Shown: positions 36,557-44,917, numbered from the stretch's first letter. The stretch is DNA of 64,000 nucleotides from Paracoccaceae bacterium (GCA_021775315.1 JAJFIC010000068.1:29720-93719), one strand, 5' to 3'. A program made the numbers and translations. Notes: generated by a model not told the origin, from the sequence alone.

Positions 36557-37702
36557 GTGACATCGTCCTTTAGTTTGATCGGTGGCACGGTTCTGACCCC
36601 AGATGGGGCTTCAGAGATCGCGGATATACATGTCGCGAACGGTCGTATCGTTGACGCCAAACCCGCCACGGGCCAGCAGATCGACTGCCGGGAATTCCAT
36701 GTGCTGCCCGGCATCGTTGACGTTCACGGTGATGCGTTCGAGGTCGAGCTGTATCCGCGTCCGGGGGTCGAAATGGATTTTCGGATCGCGATGCAATCGG
36801 TTGATCGCCAACTGATGGCAAACGGCATCACCACCGCCTGTCACGGCCTGACAGCCTCGTGGGAGCCGGGCGCGCGCAGCCTTGCCGCCGCGCGTCGTTT
36901 TATGGCGGGATTGCAAGGCTTGCGCCCGGATTTGATGGCCAATCACCATGTTCAACTGCGGTGGGAGGTGTTTGCCCGTGACGCAATCAATGACATTGCG
37001 GATTGGCTGGCGACGGAGCCGACCCCGGCGATTGCGTTCAACGATCACACCACCGAAACCCTGCGGGCCATTGACGCTGGCGAGCAGGAAAAGCTGGATA
37101 AATGGGCCAAACGCGCCGGGGTCAGCCTTGGGCAATACGTGGCCGCAGTTCAGGGCGTCAGTCATCTGGCGGATGCGGTTCCGGCACAAATTCGCGAGGT
37201 TGCGGAACTGGCGAAACGGCAGGGCGCGGTGATGTTGGCGCATGATGAAAGCACAATTGAGGAACGGCATCTGCATCGCGGTCTGGGCATGCGGATAAGC
37301 GAATTTCCCCTTACGGCAGACGTGGCGGCCGACGCGGTTGGGGTGGGCGAATATGTCGTGATGGGTGGGCCGAATGTCTTGCGAAGCGGCAGCCATAAAG
37401 GGTTCATGTCTGCCGAAGACGCCATTCGGGGTGGCATTTGCAACGTGCTGGCCTCGGATTACTACTACCCCAGTCTGTTCCACGCGGCCGAGCGTTTGGT
37501 TGCGCGCGGTGTTTTGTCGATGGCAGAGGCTTGGGCGCTGATTTCGCAAAACCCGGCGGCGGCGCTGGGGCTGGTGGATCGCGGCCAGATCAAACCCGGC
37601 AACCGCGCCGATCTGGTGGTTGTTGACTGCGTGCAAAACTGGCGTCTGGTTCAGACCTTTGTTGGCGGGGCGATGGCACGCTTTGACAAGGCCGCGCGTT
37701 AA
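36557..37702 (+). CDS. phnM: PhnM-like alpha-D-ribose 1-methylphosphonate 5-triphosphate diphosphatase
   Basis: GTG at 36557, with a GGGGAAAG site upstream, gives 381 residues. The protein is a PhnM-type amidohydrolase: PGIVDVHGDAFEVELYPRPG, LAHDESTIEERHLH and the diagnostic GGICNVLASDYYYPSLFHA. In the C-P lyase pathway PhnM releases pyrophosphate from the ribosyl triphosphonate intermediate. No other phn genes are in the window, so this is a solo copy that may serve a remote operon or another substrate. Confidence 0.85.
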   Translation: MTSSFSLIGGTVLTPDGASEIADIHVANGRIVDAKPATGQQIDCREFHVLPGIVDVHGDAFEVELYPRPGVEMDFRIAMQSVDRQLMANGITTACHGLTASWEPGARSLAAARRFMAGLQGLRPDLMANHHVQLRWEVFARDAINDIADWLATEPTPAIAFNDHTTETLRAIDAGEQEKLDKWAKRAGVSLGQYVAAVQGVSHLADAVPAQIREVAELAKRQGAVMLAHDESTIEERHLHRGLGMRISEFPLTADVAADAVGVGEYVVMGGPNVLRSGSHKGFMSAEDAIRGGICNVLASDYYYPSLFHAAERLVARGVLSMAEAWALISQNPAAALGLVDRGQIKPGNRADLVVVDCVQNWRLVQTFVGGAMARFDKAAR

Positions 37703-37724
37703 GGTCAGGCCGCTGACCGTGTTT

Positions 37725-38246
37725 TCAACCTGTCAGGCGAACAAAGACATCTGTGTCCGGTGTTGAAAGCGTTTCGTCTTTTTGAAACCCCGCCTTTTTT
37801 AGAACCCGACCAGAGGCCGGGTTGTCCCGGCTTACGCCGCCGATCAGTTGCACCGGGGTTTCTGGCTTCAACGCTGTGACCAGACCAGACAGCAATTCGC
37901 TGGCATATCCCTTGCCCCAAGCGGATTGCGCCAGAAGATACCCGATATGAAGATTGCGCAGGTCAGCGTTTTTGTGGCCCGGCGCGATAATCAGCAGGCC
38001 GATCAGCGTGTTTGAGCCGATCAGGGAAACCAGCAGAACGTCGCTTTCTACCGCACGGGCCGACACCCAATCGCCAACGCCGCTATCCGCAGTAAGTTGG
38101 AGCGGCGGTGGCAGATGGGCAAGGACCGCAGGGCTGAGGATCGCAGTAAGAGCATCTTCCAACTGGCGTCGCTTGGAAGGCTTAGCAAGATCAGACCGCC
38201 AATTGCGGATGGTCAGGCGTTTGGTTTTGAACTGATCCGGTAGCAC
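37725..38246 (-). CDS. GNAT-family N-acetyltransferase
   Basis: GTG at 38246 has AGGAAA about nine bases upstream and opens directly on the fold (FKTKRLTIRNW); upstream codons overlap the aminotransferase. The 173-residue protein has the RimJ/RimL-type layout with acetyl-CoA loop QSAWGKGYASELL and the late NPASGRVLKKAGFQ motif. It probably acetylates a protein N-terminus or small amine; substrate unknown. It follows the aminotransferase by about 20 bases on the same strand. Confidence 0.86.
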   Translation of the reverse strand: MLPDQFKTKRLTIRNWRSDLAKPSKRRQLEDALTAILSPAVLAHLPPPLQLTADSGVGDWVSARAVESDVLLVSLIGSNTLIGLLIIAPGHKNADLRNLHIGYLLAQSAWGKGYASELLSGLVTALKPETPVQLIGGVSRDNPASGRVLKKAGFQKDETLSTPDTDVFVRLTG

Positions 38247-38266
38247 GGGGTTATTTCCTGCTTGGC

Positions 38267-39460
38267 TCAGGTAAAAGGGTGCGCTTTCAGGGCTTGCCCG
38301 AGGGCTGCGATGCCGTCGCGTATGCGGGCTTCTGACTGGGCGGAATAATTGATCCGGGCGTGGTTGGCGCGTTCGGTCACCGGAAAGAAGGTGCCGCCGG
38401 GCACATAGGCCACGCGGGCCTCTGGCAAGGCCACGTCGCGCATAAAGGCGGCGGCGTCGAAGCTTTCGGGAAAGCTGGCCCATGTGAACAAGCCGCCTTC
38501 TGGGTCGGTGACGTGCACCTCTTGCGGGAAATGCTGGCGGATGGCGTCAAGCATCACCTCTTTCTTGTGGCGATAGGCTGTGCGCAGCTTGTCGATATGC
38601 GCGCCCAGATCGTAGCGGTCAAGAAACAGGCTGGTTGCCGCCATGTTGAGGGTCGAGGTCTGGGTATCAGCCGCCACCTTCAAAAGCCCCATCTTTTCCA
38701 GCAAAACAGGCGCGGCCACGGCCCAGCCGACACGCAGGCCGGGCACCAAGACCTTGGAAAAGCTTCCAAGGTGAATGACGCGCCCTTGGGTGTCCATCGA
38801 CTTTAGCGTCGGCAGGTTTTCCCCGGTGAAACGGATGTGGCGATAGGGCGTGTCTTCCAGCACAATCACGTCATAGGCGTTGGCCAGTTCCATCAGCCGC
38901 TTGCGCCGGGGCAGAGACAGCGTCACGCCAGTCGGGTTCTGAAAATCCGGCACGGTATAGATCAGACGGCTGCGCGGGTTGGCCTTTAGCGCGGCTTCCA
39001 GCGCGTCCATCTGCATGCCTTCGTCATCCATCGGTATGGCGGCGTAGACGGGTTGGGTGGTGTTAAAGGCGATCAGGGCGCCCAGAAATGTCGGGTCTTC
39101 GGTTATGATCACGTCGCCCGGATCGACCAGCATCTTGGCCGCAAAATCAAGCCCCTGCTGGGAGCCTTGCAGGATCAGCACGTCCTCGGGCGCACAAGGC
39201 GTTCCATCTGCGACCATCAGGTCAGCGATTTGTGCGCGCAGGCGTGGCAGCCCGTCTGAGGGGCCATATTGCATTGCATCGCCACCCGGCGTCTGGATCA
39301 CCTCGCGAAAAATGGCGGTCAGTTGATCTGCCGGGAACATTGTGGCGTCAGGATAACCGCCGCCAAACGAGATGATCGTCGGGTCCGCGCCAAGTTCCAG
39401 CAATTCGCGGATGGCCGAGGGTTGTACGGCCTCCATCCTTTGGGCAAAGCGTGTTGTCAT
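38267..39460 (-). CDS. PLP-dependent aminotransferase, 2-aminoadipate/aromatic type
   Basis: ATG at 39460 (MTTRFAQRME) begins the conserved fold; the upstream frame is non-coding. The 397-residue class I/II enzyme has the substrate loop ISFGGGYPDATMFP, the aspartate in VLEDTPYRHIRF, Schiff-base lysine in LGSFSKVLVPGLRVGW and the C-terminal RINYSAQ arginine. The family (LysN/ARO8/MocR C-domain like) transaminates 2-aminoadipate, aromatic or branched amino acids. The precise donor cannot be told from sequence alone. Confidence 0.88.
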   Translation of the reverse strand: MTTRFAQRMEAVQPSAIRELLELGADPTIISFGGGYPDATMFPADQLTAIFREVIQTPGGDAMQYGPSDGLPRLRAQIADLMVADGTPCAPEDVLILQGSQQGLDFAAKMLVDPGDVIITEDPTFLGALIAFNTTQPVYAAIPMDDEGMQMDALEAALKANPRSRLIYTVPDFQNPTGVTLSLPRRKRLMELANAYDVIVLEDTPYRHIRFTGENLPTLKSMDTQGRVIHLGSFSKVLVPGLRVGWAVAAPVLLEKMGLLKVAADTQTSTLNMAATSLFLDRYDLGAHIDKLRTAYRHKKEVMLDAIRQHFPQEVHVTDPEGGLFTWASFPESFDAAAFMRDVALPEARVAYVPGGTFFPVTERANHARINYSAQSEARIRDGIAALGQALKAHPFT

Positions 39461-39550
39461 CGGGGCACCTTTTTGTCGCTCGGCCAAAGGGACACGCAAT
39501 TGCGGTTGAATGCAAGACCTACGGGCGAGGCAGGGCGGGGTTGTTGGCAC

Positions 39551-39890
39551 CTGAAAACCGTGCTCGGACCCGGATGTCGGGCGGCATGTTGGAAACTATG
39601 ATATTTTTGCCAAGGCGGTCGGCCAAAACGCTGCGCTGCGTCCTTTCCTGCCTTTAGTGTTAGTCATTAGCTGGTTTTAAATATTTGAGTCTGGATTTAA
39701 TATTCCCACGATTGAAATGGCCTGAATTTCAAACACCCACCAAACATGGTTTGCGGTTTCGTTGAATGGCAGAGAAGCGCCAGAAGCGTCAGTGACTTTA
39801 CGTTGGAAAGGGAAAATCCAGCCTTGTCATAATAGTCCGACCAGTGCAATTCTGGTAGTAACTTTGCCCACCAATTTGAAATTGACCAGT
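39551..39890. other. Intergenic region becoming AT-rich
   Basis: About 340 bases between the aminotransferase start and the AT-rich hypothetical gene. Composition falls from GC-rich to AT-rich around 39660, marking a likely junction with acquired DNA. An open frame from 39762 continues into the next gene, but the first 43 codons look unlike protein. No convincing gene, repeat or terminator was seen. Confidence 0.45.
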
Positions 39891-40325
39891 ATGAACGAAT
39901 TAGAATTTGCAGAACTCATTGACTGTGGTTTTCCATATGAAGACGCTCGCGCAGCAGAGGAGCTAATCGTTCAAGCTCATTCCATTTCTCTGCCAGCAAT
40001 GTTCATGGTCCTCGAAGAACTTTGCAGACCTCCAGTCAGCAGCTTTGCATCAGAAGAAATCCTTTTAAATCTGATAGATGTTTGGCGTATGCATATCGAT
40101 CATCCACTTGCCGAGTCAGTGGCTAAGGCAGCGTGTACAATGGTTAACAACTCATCGCATACGGTATCTGAGGCGATAGTTCTAATGGAGCAGATCGCAC
40201 CATTTCACGGCCTCTATCCTGCGCTTAACATAGCCTATTTTTGTTGCAATGATGTAGATGGAGTAACCGATTTGAAGATGGAGCAAATTCGAGCCGACTG
40301 GGAGCGGTCAAGGTTGACGCATTAG
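39891..40325 (+). CDS. AT-rich hypothetical protein
   Basis: The frame is open from 39762, but I take ATG at 39891 because protein-like text starts there (ELEFAELIDCGFPYEDARAAEEL). The 144-residue product is acidic and helical with several cysteines and no recognised family. The helical-repeat-like periodicity (ILLNLIDVWRMHIDHPLAES) resembles immunity or HEAT-like proteins, but that is only an impression. Base composition is much more AT-rich than flanking genes, suggesting recent acquisition. Ribosome site is weak. Confidence 0.55.
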   Translation: MNELEFAELIDCGFPYEDARAAEELIVQAHSISLPAMFMVLEELCRPPVSSFASEEILLNLIDVWRMHIDHPLAESVAKAACTMVNNSSHTVSEAIVLMEQIAPFHGLYPALNIAYFCCNDVDGVTDLKMEQIRADWERSRLTH

Positions 40326-40419
40326 TCACGTATCCGCGAATTTGTGGATCCACCAAGGCCCGCTAAGTCCCGCTTAGCCGACCTTGGGCTTGGTTTGAAG
40401 TTGATTGGATGTTCCTGCG

Positions 40420-40620
40420 CTAAACACGCTTGTATTCTTTGAGCGATACCAAATGGAAGTTACCTGTGGCCTTGTCCCGGAAATCTTCCCATTCGTCGTG
40501 TCGGGTTATGCGGAAGAACCCCAGTGTCGCCTCGTTTGGCAATGTTATGATCCGAGGCGAAAACGCCGCTGTCGCTGGGTTTGATGTAAGGGCGTGATTA
40601 TAAAATACCGGGTCCAGACC
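40420..40620 (-). pseudogene. C-terminal gene remnant in frame after the GntR stop
   Basis: Immediately after the TAG of the GntR gene, the same frame stays open for 66 codons and reads like protein, for example PRIITLPNEATLGFFRITRH then DEWEDFRDK and NFHLVSLKEYKRV, ending TAG at 40420. No credible start codon is present. It may be the tail of a gene whose 5' part was lost, or a former extension of the GntR frame. The family is not recognised. Confidence 0.45.
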
Positions 40621-41280
40621 CTAAACCGACAGCATACGCAGGCCTTGGGTCACATCCTCGCGCACCGCGAGTTTCAGGGCCTGTTCGTCCCCCGCCCTGA
40701 GGGCGGCCAGAATGGCCCGGTGATGCCCCAGTCGCCCGCCGCGCTGCATCCGGCTGTAAAGTTGGCGCATGGTCGGGCCGAGTTGCAGCCACAGGGTTTC
40801 CACCATCGCCAGCATCGCGGGGGCCTGCGCCCTGAGGTAAAGCGTGCGGTGAAACTCCAGATTGCTGCGGATATAGCCTGACGCATCCTGCTTCACGACC
40901 ATCTGATCCACGGTCGAATTGATCGACCGCAGCCGGTCAATCAGCGCCGGATGGGCGCGCGGTAAGGCGCGGCAGGCCAGTTCGGGTTCCAGCAAAGCAC
41001 GGATCGCGGCGAGTTCTTCCAAACGGTCATTGCCGATTTCGGGTGTGGTGATGCGCCCCGATGCGGACATTGATAACGCCCCTTCGGCCACCAGACGGCG
41101 CACGGCCTCACGCGCCGGGGTCATGCTGACGTTGAAGCTGGTGCCGATGCCGCGCAGGGTCAGCGCCTCGCCGGGGGGGAGCTCGCCGAACATGACCTGA
41201 TGGCGCAAGGTGCGGTAAACCCGTTCATGCGCCAGCCCGGTTTCGGGCGGTTGTGCGGCGGTTTTTTGATTGGTTGTCAT
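40621..41280 (-). CDS. GntR-family transcriptional regulator, FadR/FCD subgroup
   Basis: ATG at 41280 gives 219 residues. The N-terminal winged helix (ERVYRTLRHQVMFGELPPGE, TSFNVSMTPAREAVRRLVAEG) is followed by an all-helical FCD domain with metal-site histidines (LEFHRTLY, GHHRAILAAL). These regulators respond to organic acids. A perfect TTGTGATCACAA palindrome sits nine bases upstream of the start, so autorepression is likely. The stop TAG is followed by an in-frame 66-codon extension. Confidence 0.9.
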   Translation of the reverse strand: MTTNQKTAAQPPETGLAHERVYRTLRHQVMFGELPPGEALTLRGIGTSFNVSMTPAREAVRRLVAEGALSMSASGRITTPEIGNDRLEELAAIRALLEPELACRALPRAHPALIDRLRSINSTVDQMVVKQDASGYIRSNLEFHRTLYLRAQAPAMLAMVETLWLQLGPTMRQLYSRMQRGGRLGHHRAILAALRAGDEQALKLAVREDVTQGLRMLSV

Positions 41281-41288
41281 GGCTTGAA

Positions 41289-41300
41289 TTGTGATCACAA
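41289..41300. promoter_or_regulatory. GntR operator TTGTGATCACAA
   Basis: A perfect 12-bp palindrome with the TTGT...ACAA spacing typical of FadR-subfamily sites. It occupies the position where the GntR ribosome site should be, and no Shine-Dalgarno sequence is visible, so binding would block transcription or translation start directly. Confidence 0.65.
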
Positions 41301-41379
41301 ATTTCGGGTGCGTCAAGGGTTGCCGGGGCCGCGCGCCTGACAAATGGGCCAACTGAGCCTTAAAGCGCCGAAGCGTGGT

Positions 41380-42066
41380 TCAGAACTGCACCCGGTGCAA
41401 TTGCGTGCCGTTTTGTTTCAGCCAACGGCGCGGTGTCTGATAATCGGGCATCAGCCCTTCGACCTGTTGCCAGAAATCCGCCGAGTGGTTCATTTCAACC
41501 AGATGCGCCACCTCATGTGCGGCGACATATTTCAACACCTCAGGCGGGGCCATGATCAGACGCCAGGAAAACATCAGATTACCCGCCTCAGTGCAGGACC
41601 CCCAACGCGAGCGGGTGTCGCGCAAAGTCACCCGCGCCAGTTTCCGCCCCAAAAGATCGGCATAAATCTGCGACGCATCCACCAGCTTGGCGCGCGCCTG
41701 AACCTTTAGAAAGCCGCGCAATTTGGCCGGTAAAGCCGTTGGCGTGCCGGGCACCAGCAGCGACTGACCCTCAAGCCGGACAAGGCGACCAGCACCCGGT
41801 TGCAGCACAACATCGCGGCCTTCAAACGGGATCGTGCCGCCATAGACGGGTGCGGTCAGCGGCGGCAGCTTGCCTAGGGCGGCGCGCAGCCATTCCTCTT
41901 GCCGTTTGGCGAAAGACAAAGCGGCGCGTTCCGAGGCGCGGTTGGGCAGGGTCAGGCTGACGGTGCCATCTGCATTGGAAACTTTCAGCGAATACCGCCG
42001 GGCCCGCGTTGAGCGGCGCAAATGCACCTCGATCGGGGGTGAGCCTATCTGGACGGTCTTGATCAT
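41380..42066 (-). CDS. YgjP-like M48/WLM-type metallopeptidase domain protein
   Basis: ATG at 42066 gives 228 residues (the open frame runs further upstream but is not protein-like). Near the C-terminus the zinc motif HEVAHLVEMNHSADFW has His184, Glu185 and His188 with a further His194, and RWGSC lies at 155-159, as in YgjP/DUF45 proteins. These are predicted metal-dependent hydrolases or peptidases of unknown substrate, sometimes near restriction genes. It is divergent from the TIGR02300 gene. Confidence 0.88.
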   Translation of the reverse strand: MIKTVQIGSPPIEVHLRRSTRARRYSLKVSNADGTVSLTLPNRASERAALSFAKRQEEWLRAALGKLPPLTAPVYGGTIPFEGRDVVLQPGAGRLVRLEGQSLLVPGTPTALPAKLRGFLKVQARAKLVDASQIYADLLGRKLARVTLRDTRSRWGSCTEAGNLMFSWRLIMAPPEVLKYVAAHEVAHLVEMNHSADFWQQVEGLMPDYQTPRRWLKQNGTQLHRVQF

Positions 42067-42264
42067 AGCCCCAAGTCTAATCCAGCGCGTTTTTGCGGTA
42101 AACAGCCAAGTAGTCGGCCGCGTGCTGGTGGCGCATTTGCCAGCGGAAATTGGCCCCGGAAATGCCACCTGCCAAGGATTCACCATCAAAGCCTTTGACA
42201 AAGGTTGCCCCGGTGTGGCAGTTGGCAGCAATTGTCCTGAATCGGCCTTAATGAGGTTTCTCAA

Positions 42265-42603
42265 ATGCCCAAAGAAGAATGGGGCGTAAAGCGCGTCTGC
42301 CCTAAATGTGCTGTCCGTTTTTACGATCTGCAAAATGATCCGATGACCTGCCCGTCCTGCGAAGCCAGCTTTGATGTTGCCAGCCTGACCCAGCAGAAAA
42401 CCCGTGGAACCGTGGCCGAAAAGCCGGTCAAGGTTGAAGAACCAGCCGCGGCCGATGATCTGGACGAAGTAGGGGTTCTGGACGACGAAGAAGAAACGAC
42501 GGCAGACGACATTGACGAGGAACTGCTGGAAGACGAAGACGACGATGATACGGTCAATCTGGATGACCTTGCCGACGTCGCCGTAGAGAAAGACGAAATC
42601 TGA
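42265..42603 (+). CDS. TIGR02300 family (FYDLN acid domain) protein
   Basis: The 112-residue protein starts with a zinc-ribbon-like WGVKRVCPKCAVRFYDLQND and CPSC, giving two CxxC pairs, and ends with an extremely acidic Asp/Glu tail from about residue 60. This arrangement is the alphaproteobacterial FYDLN-acid family. Function is unknown. It lies about 95 bases upstream of tRNA-Ala on the same strand. Confidence 0.93.
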   Translation: MPKEEWGVKRVCPKCAVRFYDLQNDPMTCPSCEASFDVASLTQQKTRGTVAEKPVKVEEPAAADDLDEVGVLDDEEETTADDIDEELLEDEDDDDTVNLDDLADVAVEKDEI

Positions 42604-42697
42604 TTTCAAAGGCCGGGAACTGGCGCTTTTTGGCTTGATCTGGTTTCCGGCTTTGCCTACATACCCACGGGCGGGATGCAAAACCCACCCGCGAAAA

Positions 42698-42773
<76 letters not shown>

Positions 42774-42851
42774 AGTTTCTTACAATTTTTGATATATATT
42801 AGAGTAGGTTACGAGGTATCCCGCTACCTCTTTGGCGTCCGGTCACCATTT

Positions 42852-42862
42852 TGCAAGAGGTC
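42852..42862 (+). repeat. Partial duplication of tRNA-Ala anticodon-arm sequence
   Basis: TGCAAGAGGTC repeats bases 42735-42745 of the tRNA gene, 117 bases downstream, within a stretch with two GGTCACCAT copies. It may be a trace of an attachment-site duplication from past integration at this tRNA; no integrase is visible nearby. Confidence 0.4.
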
Positions 42863-42936
42863 CTCGGTCACCATCGGGTCACCCGAGTGGGCTTGGATGT
42901 AGCGTGACACGGATATTTTCAGGGTTTGACACCAAT

Positions 42937-42988
42937 AATTGCAGCAAACGCTTTTTTGTGAATTAGGGGTTTAACGGCGGTTTAAAAC
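42937..42988. repeat. Repeat copy A (inner part of the transposon-end-like repeat)
   Basis: AATTGCAGCAAACG (42937-42950) is identical to 45064-45077, and the following TTTTGTGAA...GGTTTAA text matches the copies ending at 44607 and 45113. A TGTAGCG begins at 42898, but the segment between does not match the other copies. It also contains a short direct repeat, GGTTTAA-CGGC-GGTTTAA. Confidence 0.6.
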
Positions 42989-43073
42989 AGCGCTGGCGAA
43001 TTGTTAGCCCGACACTTCCCACCCATTGCAGACGTTCGTGGTTATCGCAGCGAACTTCTGGTTTGAGCCAACT

Positions 43074-44042
43074 TTACCGATTTTCCGTGGCGCAGCGAAG
43101 GTCTGCTTCGGCGACGACTGCTGATCTAGCAATGCTTGATAGGTGGCGTTTGTCTGTACCGCAGCATCCTCCAAGAACGCTGATATGTGGGAACCTGCTC
43201 CGAATTTCAGCAAGCTGCTGGCCGAGTTCATCTGGATCACCATCGTCAAGCTCTTCGGCTTCATCCAACTCTGCATGGCTGCATCGCGACGCATTGGCGA
43301 CGATGCCACGCAAACGTTGCATCCAGGGATCATCGGACAACACATTTTCAAAGTGATCAGGATGCGCGCAATTGATCATAAAGTATGCAGCATAACCGTC
43401 CGTTTCCGCGTCCACTTGAGTGATCGCCTCTTTGAGTGAGGCTCCTGTCGGCAGGTGCCCGTCGGTCTCAACCGTGAATGCAATGATCACCGGGAGGCCA
43501 AAGCGCTTGGCTGCGCGTACGATTCCGACGGCCTCAGCAGGGTAGGCAAGTGTGTAGCCGCTGATCACGTCCACCTCCGTTTCTGCCAGCGCTGCGATTT
43601 GCTCGGTATGATAGGTTTCGGCTTCCTCTGCGCTCATTTGTTCGCTTGTGGCGTAGGCATCGGCGCGTGGTCCGACATTGGCGCTGATCAGCGTTGGCAG
43701 ATCGCCAAACGTGTCTCTCGCTTCGCTCATGTGGGCTATGGCCTGCTTGTTCAGGTCAACCAGTTGTTCGGATGAGTAACCAATGGTCGCACCGCGATCC
43801 CTGTTGGCAACCCATGTCGGGCTTTCGAGGATAACGCCAATTCCGTGTTCTTTTCCAACAGCTATCATATCACGGTAATAGCCATCCAGCCGTGCGCGTC
43901 CCGCTTTGGTCTCCAGCAACGGATAAGAGGCAAACCCGGGCAGATCGATACCCTGGTTGAACATGAGATCGGTTTCCATGCCAGTGGAAGCTACAAAAAG
44001 GCCACCGTCGAGTTGCGGTAAAACGTTTCGATGAATTGCCAT
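43074..44042 (-). CDS. Homocysteine S-methyltransferase family protein
   Basis: The 322-residue protein is a BHMT/MmuM-type TIM barrel: LDGGLFVASTGMETDLMFNQG at the start, the first zinc cysteine in MINCAHPDHF and the paired cysteines in VLGGCCGTDKRH. It should move a methyl group from S-methylmethionine, a betaine or a related donor to homocysteine. It stands alone on the minus strand in a scarred region between repeat copies A and B. Whether it is host or acquired is unclear; composition is slightly less GC-rich than the core genes. Confidence 0.9.
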   Translation of the reverse strand: MAIHRNVLPQLDGGLFVASTGMETDLMFNQGIDLPGFASYPLLETKAGRARLDGYYRDMIAVGKEHGIGVILESPTWVANRDRGATIGYSSEQLVDLNKQAIAHMSEARDTFGDLPTLISANVGPRADAYATSEQMSAEEAETYHTEQIAALAETEVDVISGYTLAYPAEAVGIVRAAKRFGLPVIIAFTVETDGHLPTGASLKEAITQVDAETDGYAAYFMINCAHPDHFENVLSDDPWMQRLRGIVANASRCSHAELDEAEELDDGDPDELGQQLAEIRSRFPHISVLGGCCGTDKRHLSSIARSAVVAEADLRCATENR

Positions 44043-44506
44043 AAGAAATGCCTAAACTTTTGAGAACTTCCGTACAGACTAACAGGTTGATGGTCCTTTG
44101 CCCATAATGCGTTGGTTTCACTCAAACCCGCAGGGTTGCCATCACTTTCCCAACGAAACGTTTGGTCATTCGCCAGAAAGCGGTCATCGGTGCGGCTGCG
44201 GCGAATTCGAACTTCGTCTCCATCAGCAGACCTTAGTGTAACTTGCAGCGAAGGGCAGCTTTTTAACCTACACCCTTCACACTCGTCCCACAGCAACCAC
44301 TAGAAATGAAACCCACCTATGTGTGAATGCCTTCAAAAATGAAGATTTTCGGCAATCTGGATGGGCTGAAAATCACTAGGTCGGTGGTTCGAGTCCGCCT
44401 CTGGGTTCCATATAAATCAATTGCTTAGGTGGCTACCTGAATCGAGTGTGATCCCCCTACACTCAATGTGACCTCTTTTAGTTGTAGCGCTGTTTGTTGT
44501 TGTAGC
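44043..44506. other. Non-coding junction region
   Basis: No convincing gene. A minus-strand frame at 43991-44296 overlaps the methyltransferase start and is not supported by a ribosome site or family. The segment holds the tRNA-like fragment at 44366-44410, a 6-bp dyad GAGTGT/ACACTC at 44444-44464 and three TGTAGC repeats at 44483-44512. Confidence 0.5.
44366..44410 (+). repeat. tRNA-Phe-like 3' half (probable attachment-site scar)
   Basis: The stretch reads as the 3' half of a tRNA: anticodon loop CTGAAAA (GAA, Phe), the 3' stem TCACT, variable loop, T-arm GGTGGTTCGAGTCCGCC, acceptor strand TCTGGGTT and CCA. The matching 5' half is absent. Elements that integrate at tRNA genes often leave such 3' halves. 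It is not a functional tRNA. Confidence 0.6.
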
Positions 44507-44607
44507 TGTAGCGCGAAAATAATGTTGGCGGAAAAACGAAAGAAACGTGTCAGCACTTTGAGCTAGGTTTATTCAGCAAACGTGTTTTTGTTAATTGGCG
44601 GTTTAAC
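44507..44607. repeat. Repeat copy B, Mu-like end sequence
   Basis: Begins TGTAGCGCGAAAATAATG and continues with a 40-base block (44524-44563) matching copy C at 36 of 40 positions, then CAGCAAACGTGTTTTT. The stop codon of the adjoining minus-strand gene (TTA at 44603) lies in its last CGGTTTA. The GAAAAACGAAAGAAACGT core recalls Mu transposase end sites. I read it as an older element end. Confidence 0.6.
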
Positions 44608-44917
44608 GGCTGAGTGTAGCTTCCATTTCTGATCGGAAATCCCACGGTGATGGGCAACTGATCAGTCTGCAGTAAAAGTCTTTACACGCCCGATAAAGGC
44701 TTTGATGTTCGGCAAGTTCGATCACATTGCCCCTGTCAGCAAGAAATACATGCCAACTATTGTCCAAAGTTTTTACTAAATTGATTTTTTCATCACCAAA
44801 TCTTTTGGAACCGTCTGTACCAATATAGAAGATTCCTGGGTCTACAGATTTTTTATCTAGCGCGAAGCGCAATAGATTTAAGTACTGAATTTCGTCTTCT
44901 ATGGAAAAATCTGTCAT
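44603..44917 (-). CDS. Hypothetical protein (104 residues) in an element remnant
   Basis: The AT-rich gene encodes an acidic alpha/beta protein (IEDEIQYLNLLRFALDKK, PGIFYIGTDGSKRFGDEK, DNSWHVFLADRGN) of no recognised family; it looks like small phage-borne or immunity-type proteins. Its ATG overlaps the stop of a truncated upstream ORF (ATGA), and its stop lies inside repeat copy B. It therefore seems to be leftover cargo of an earlier insertion. Confidence 0.65.
   Translation of the reverse strand: MTDFSIEDEIQYLNLLRFALDKKSVDPGIFYIGTDGSKRFGDEKINLVKTLDNSWHVFLADRGNVIELAEHQSLYRACKDFYCRLISCPSPWDFRSEMEATLSR

Noticed and set aside
43991..44296. 101-codon minus-strand frame upstream of the homocysteine methyltransferase
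   Set aside because: It overlaps the methyltransferase start and has no recognisable family or ribosome site. It remains a weak possibility only.
44366..44410. Functional tRNA-Phe gene
   Set aside because: Only the 3' half is present and the discriminator region is altered; no 5' acceptor or D-arm precedes it.
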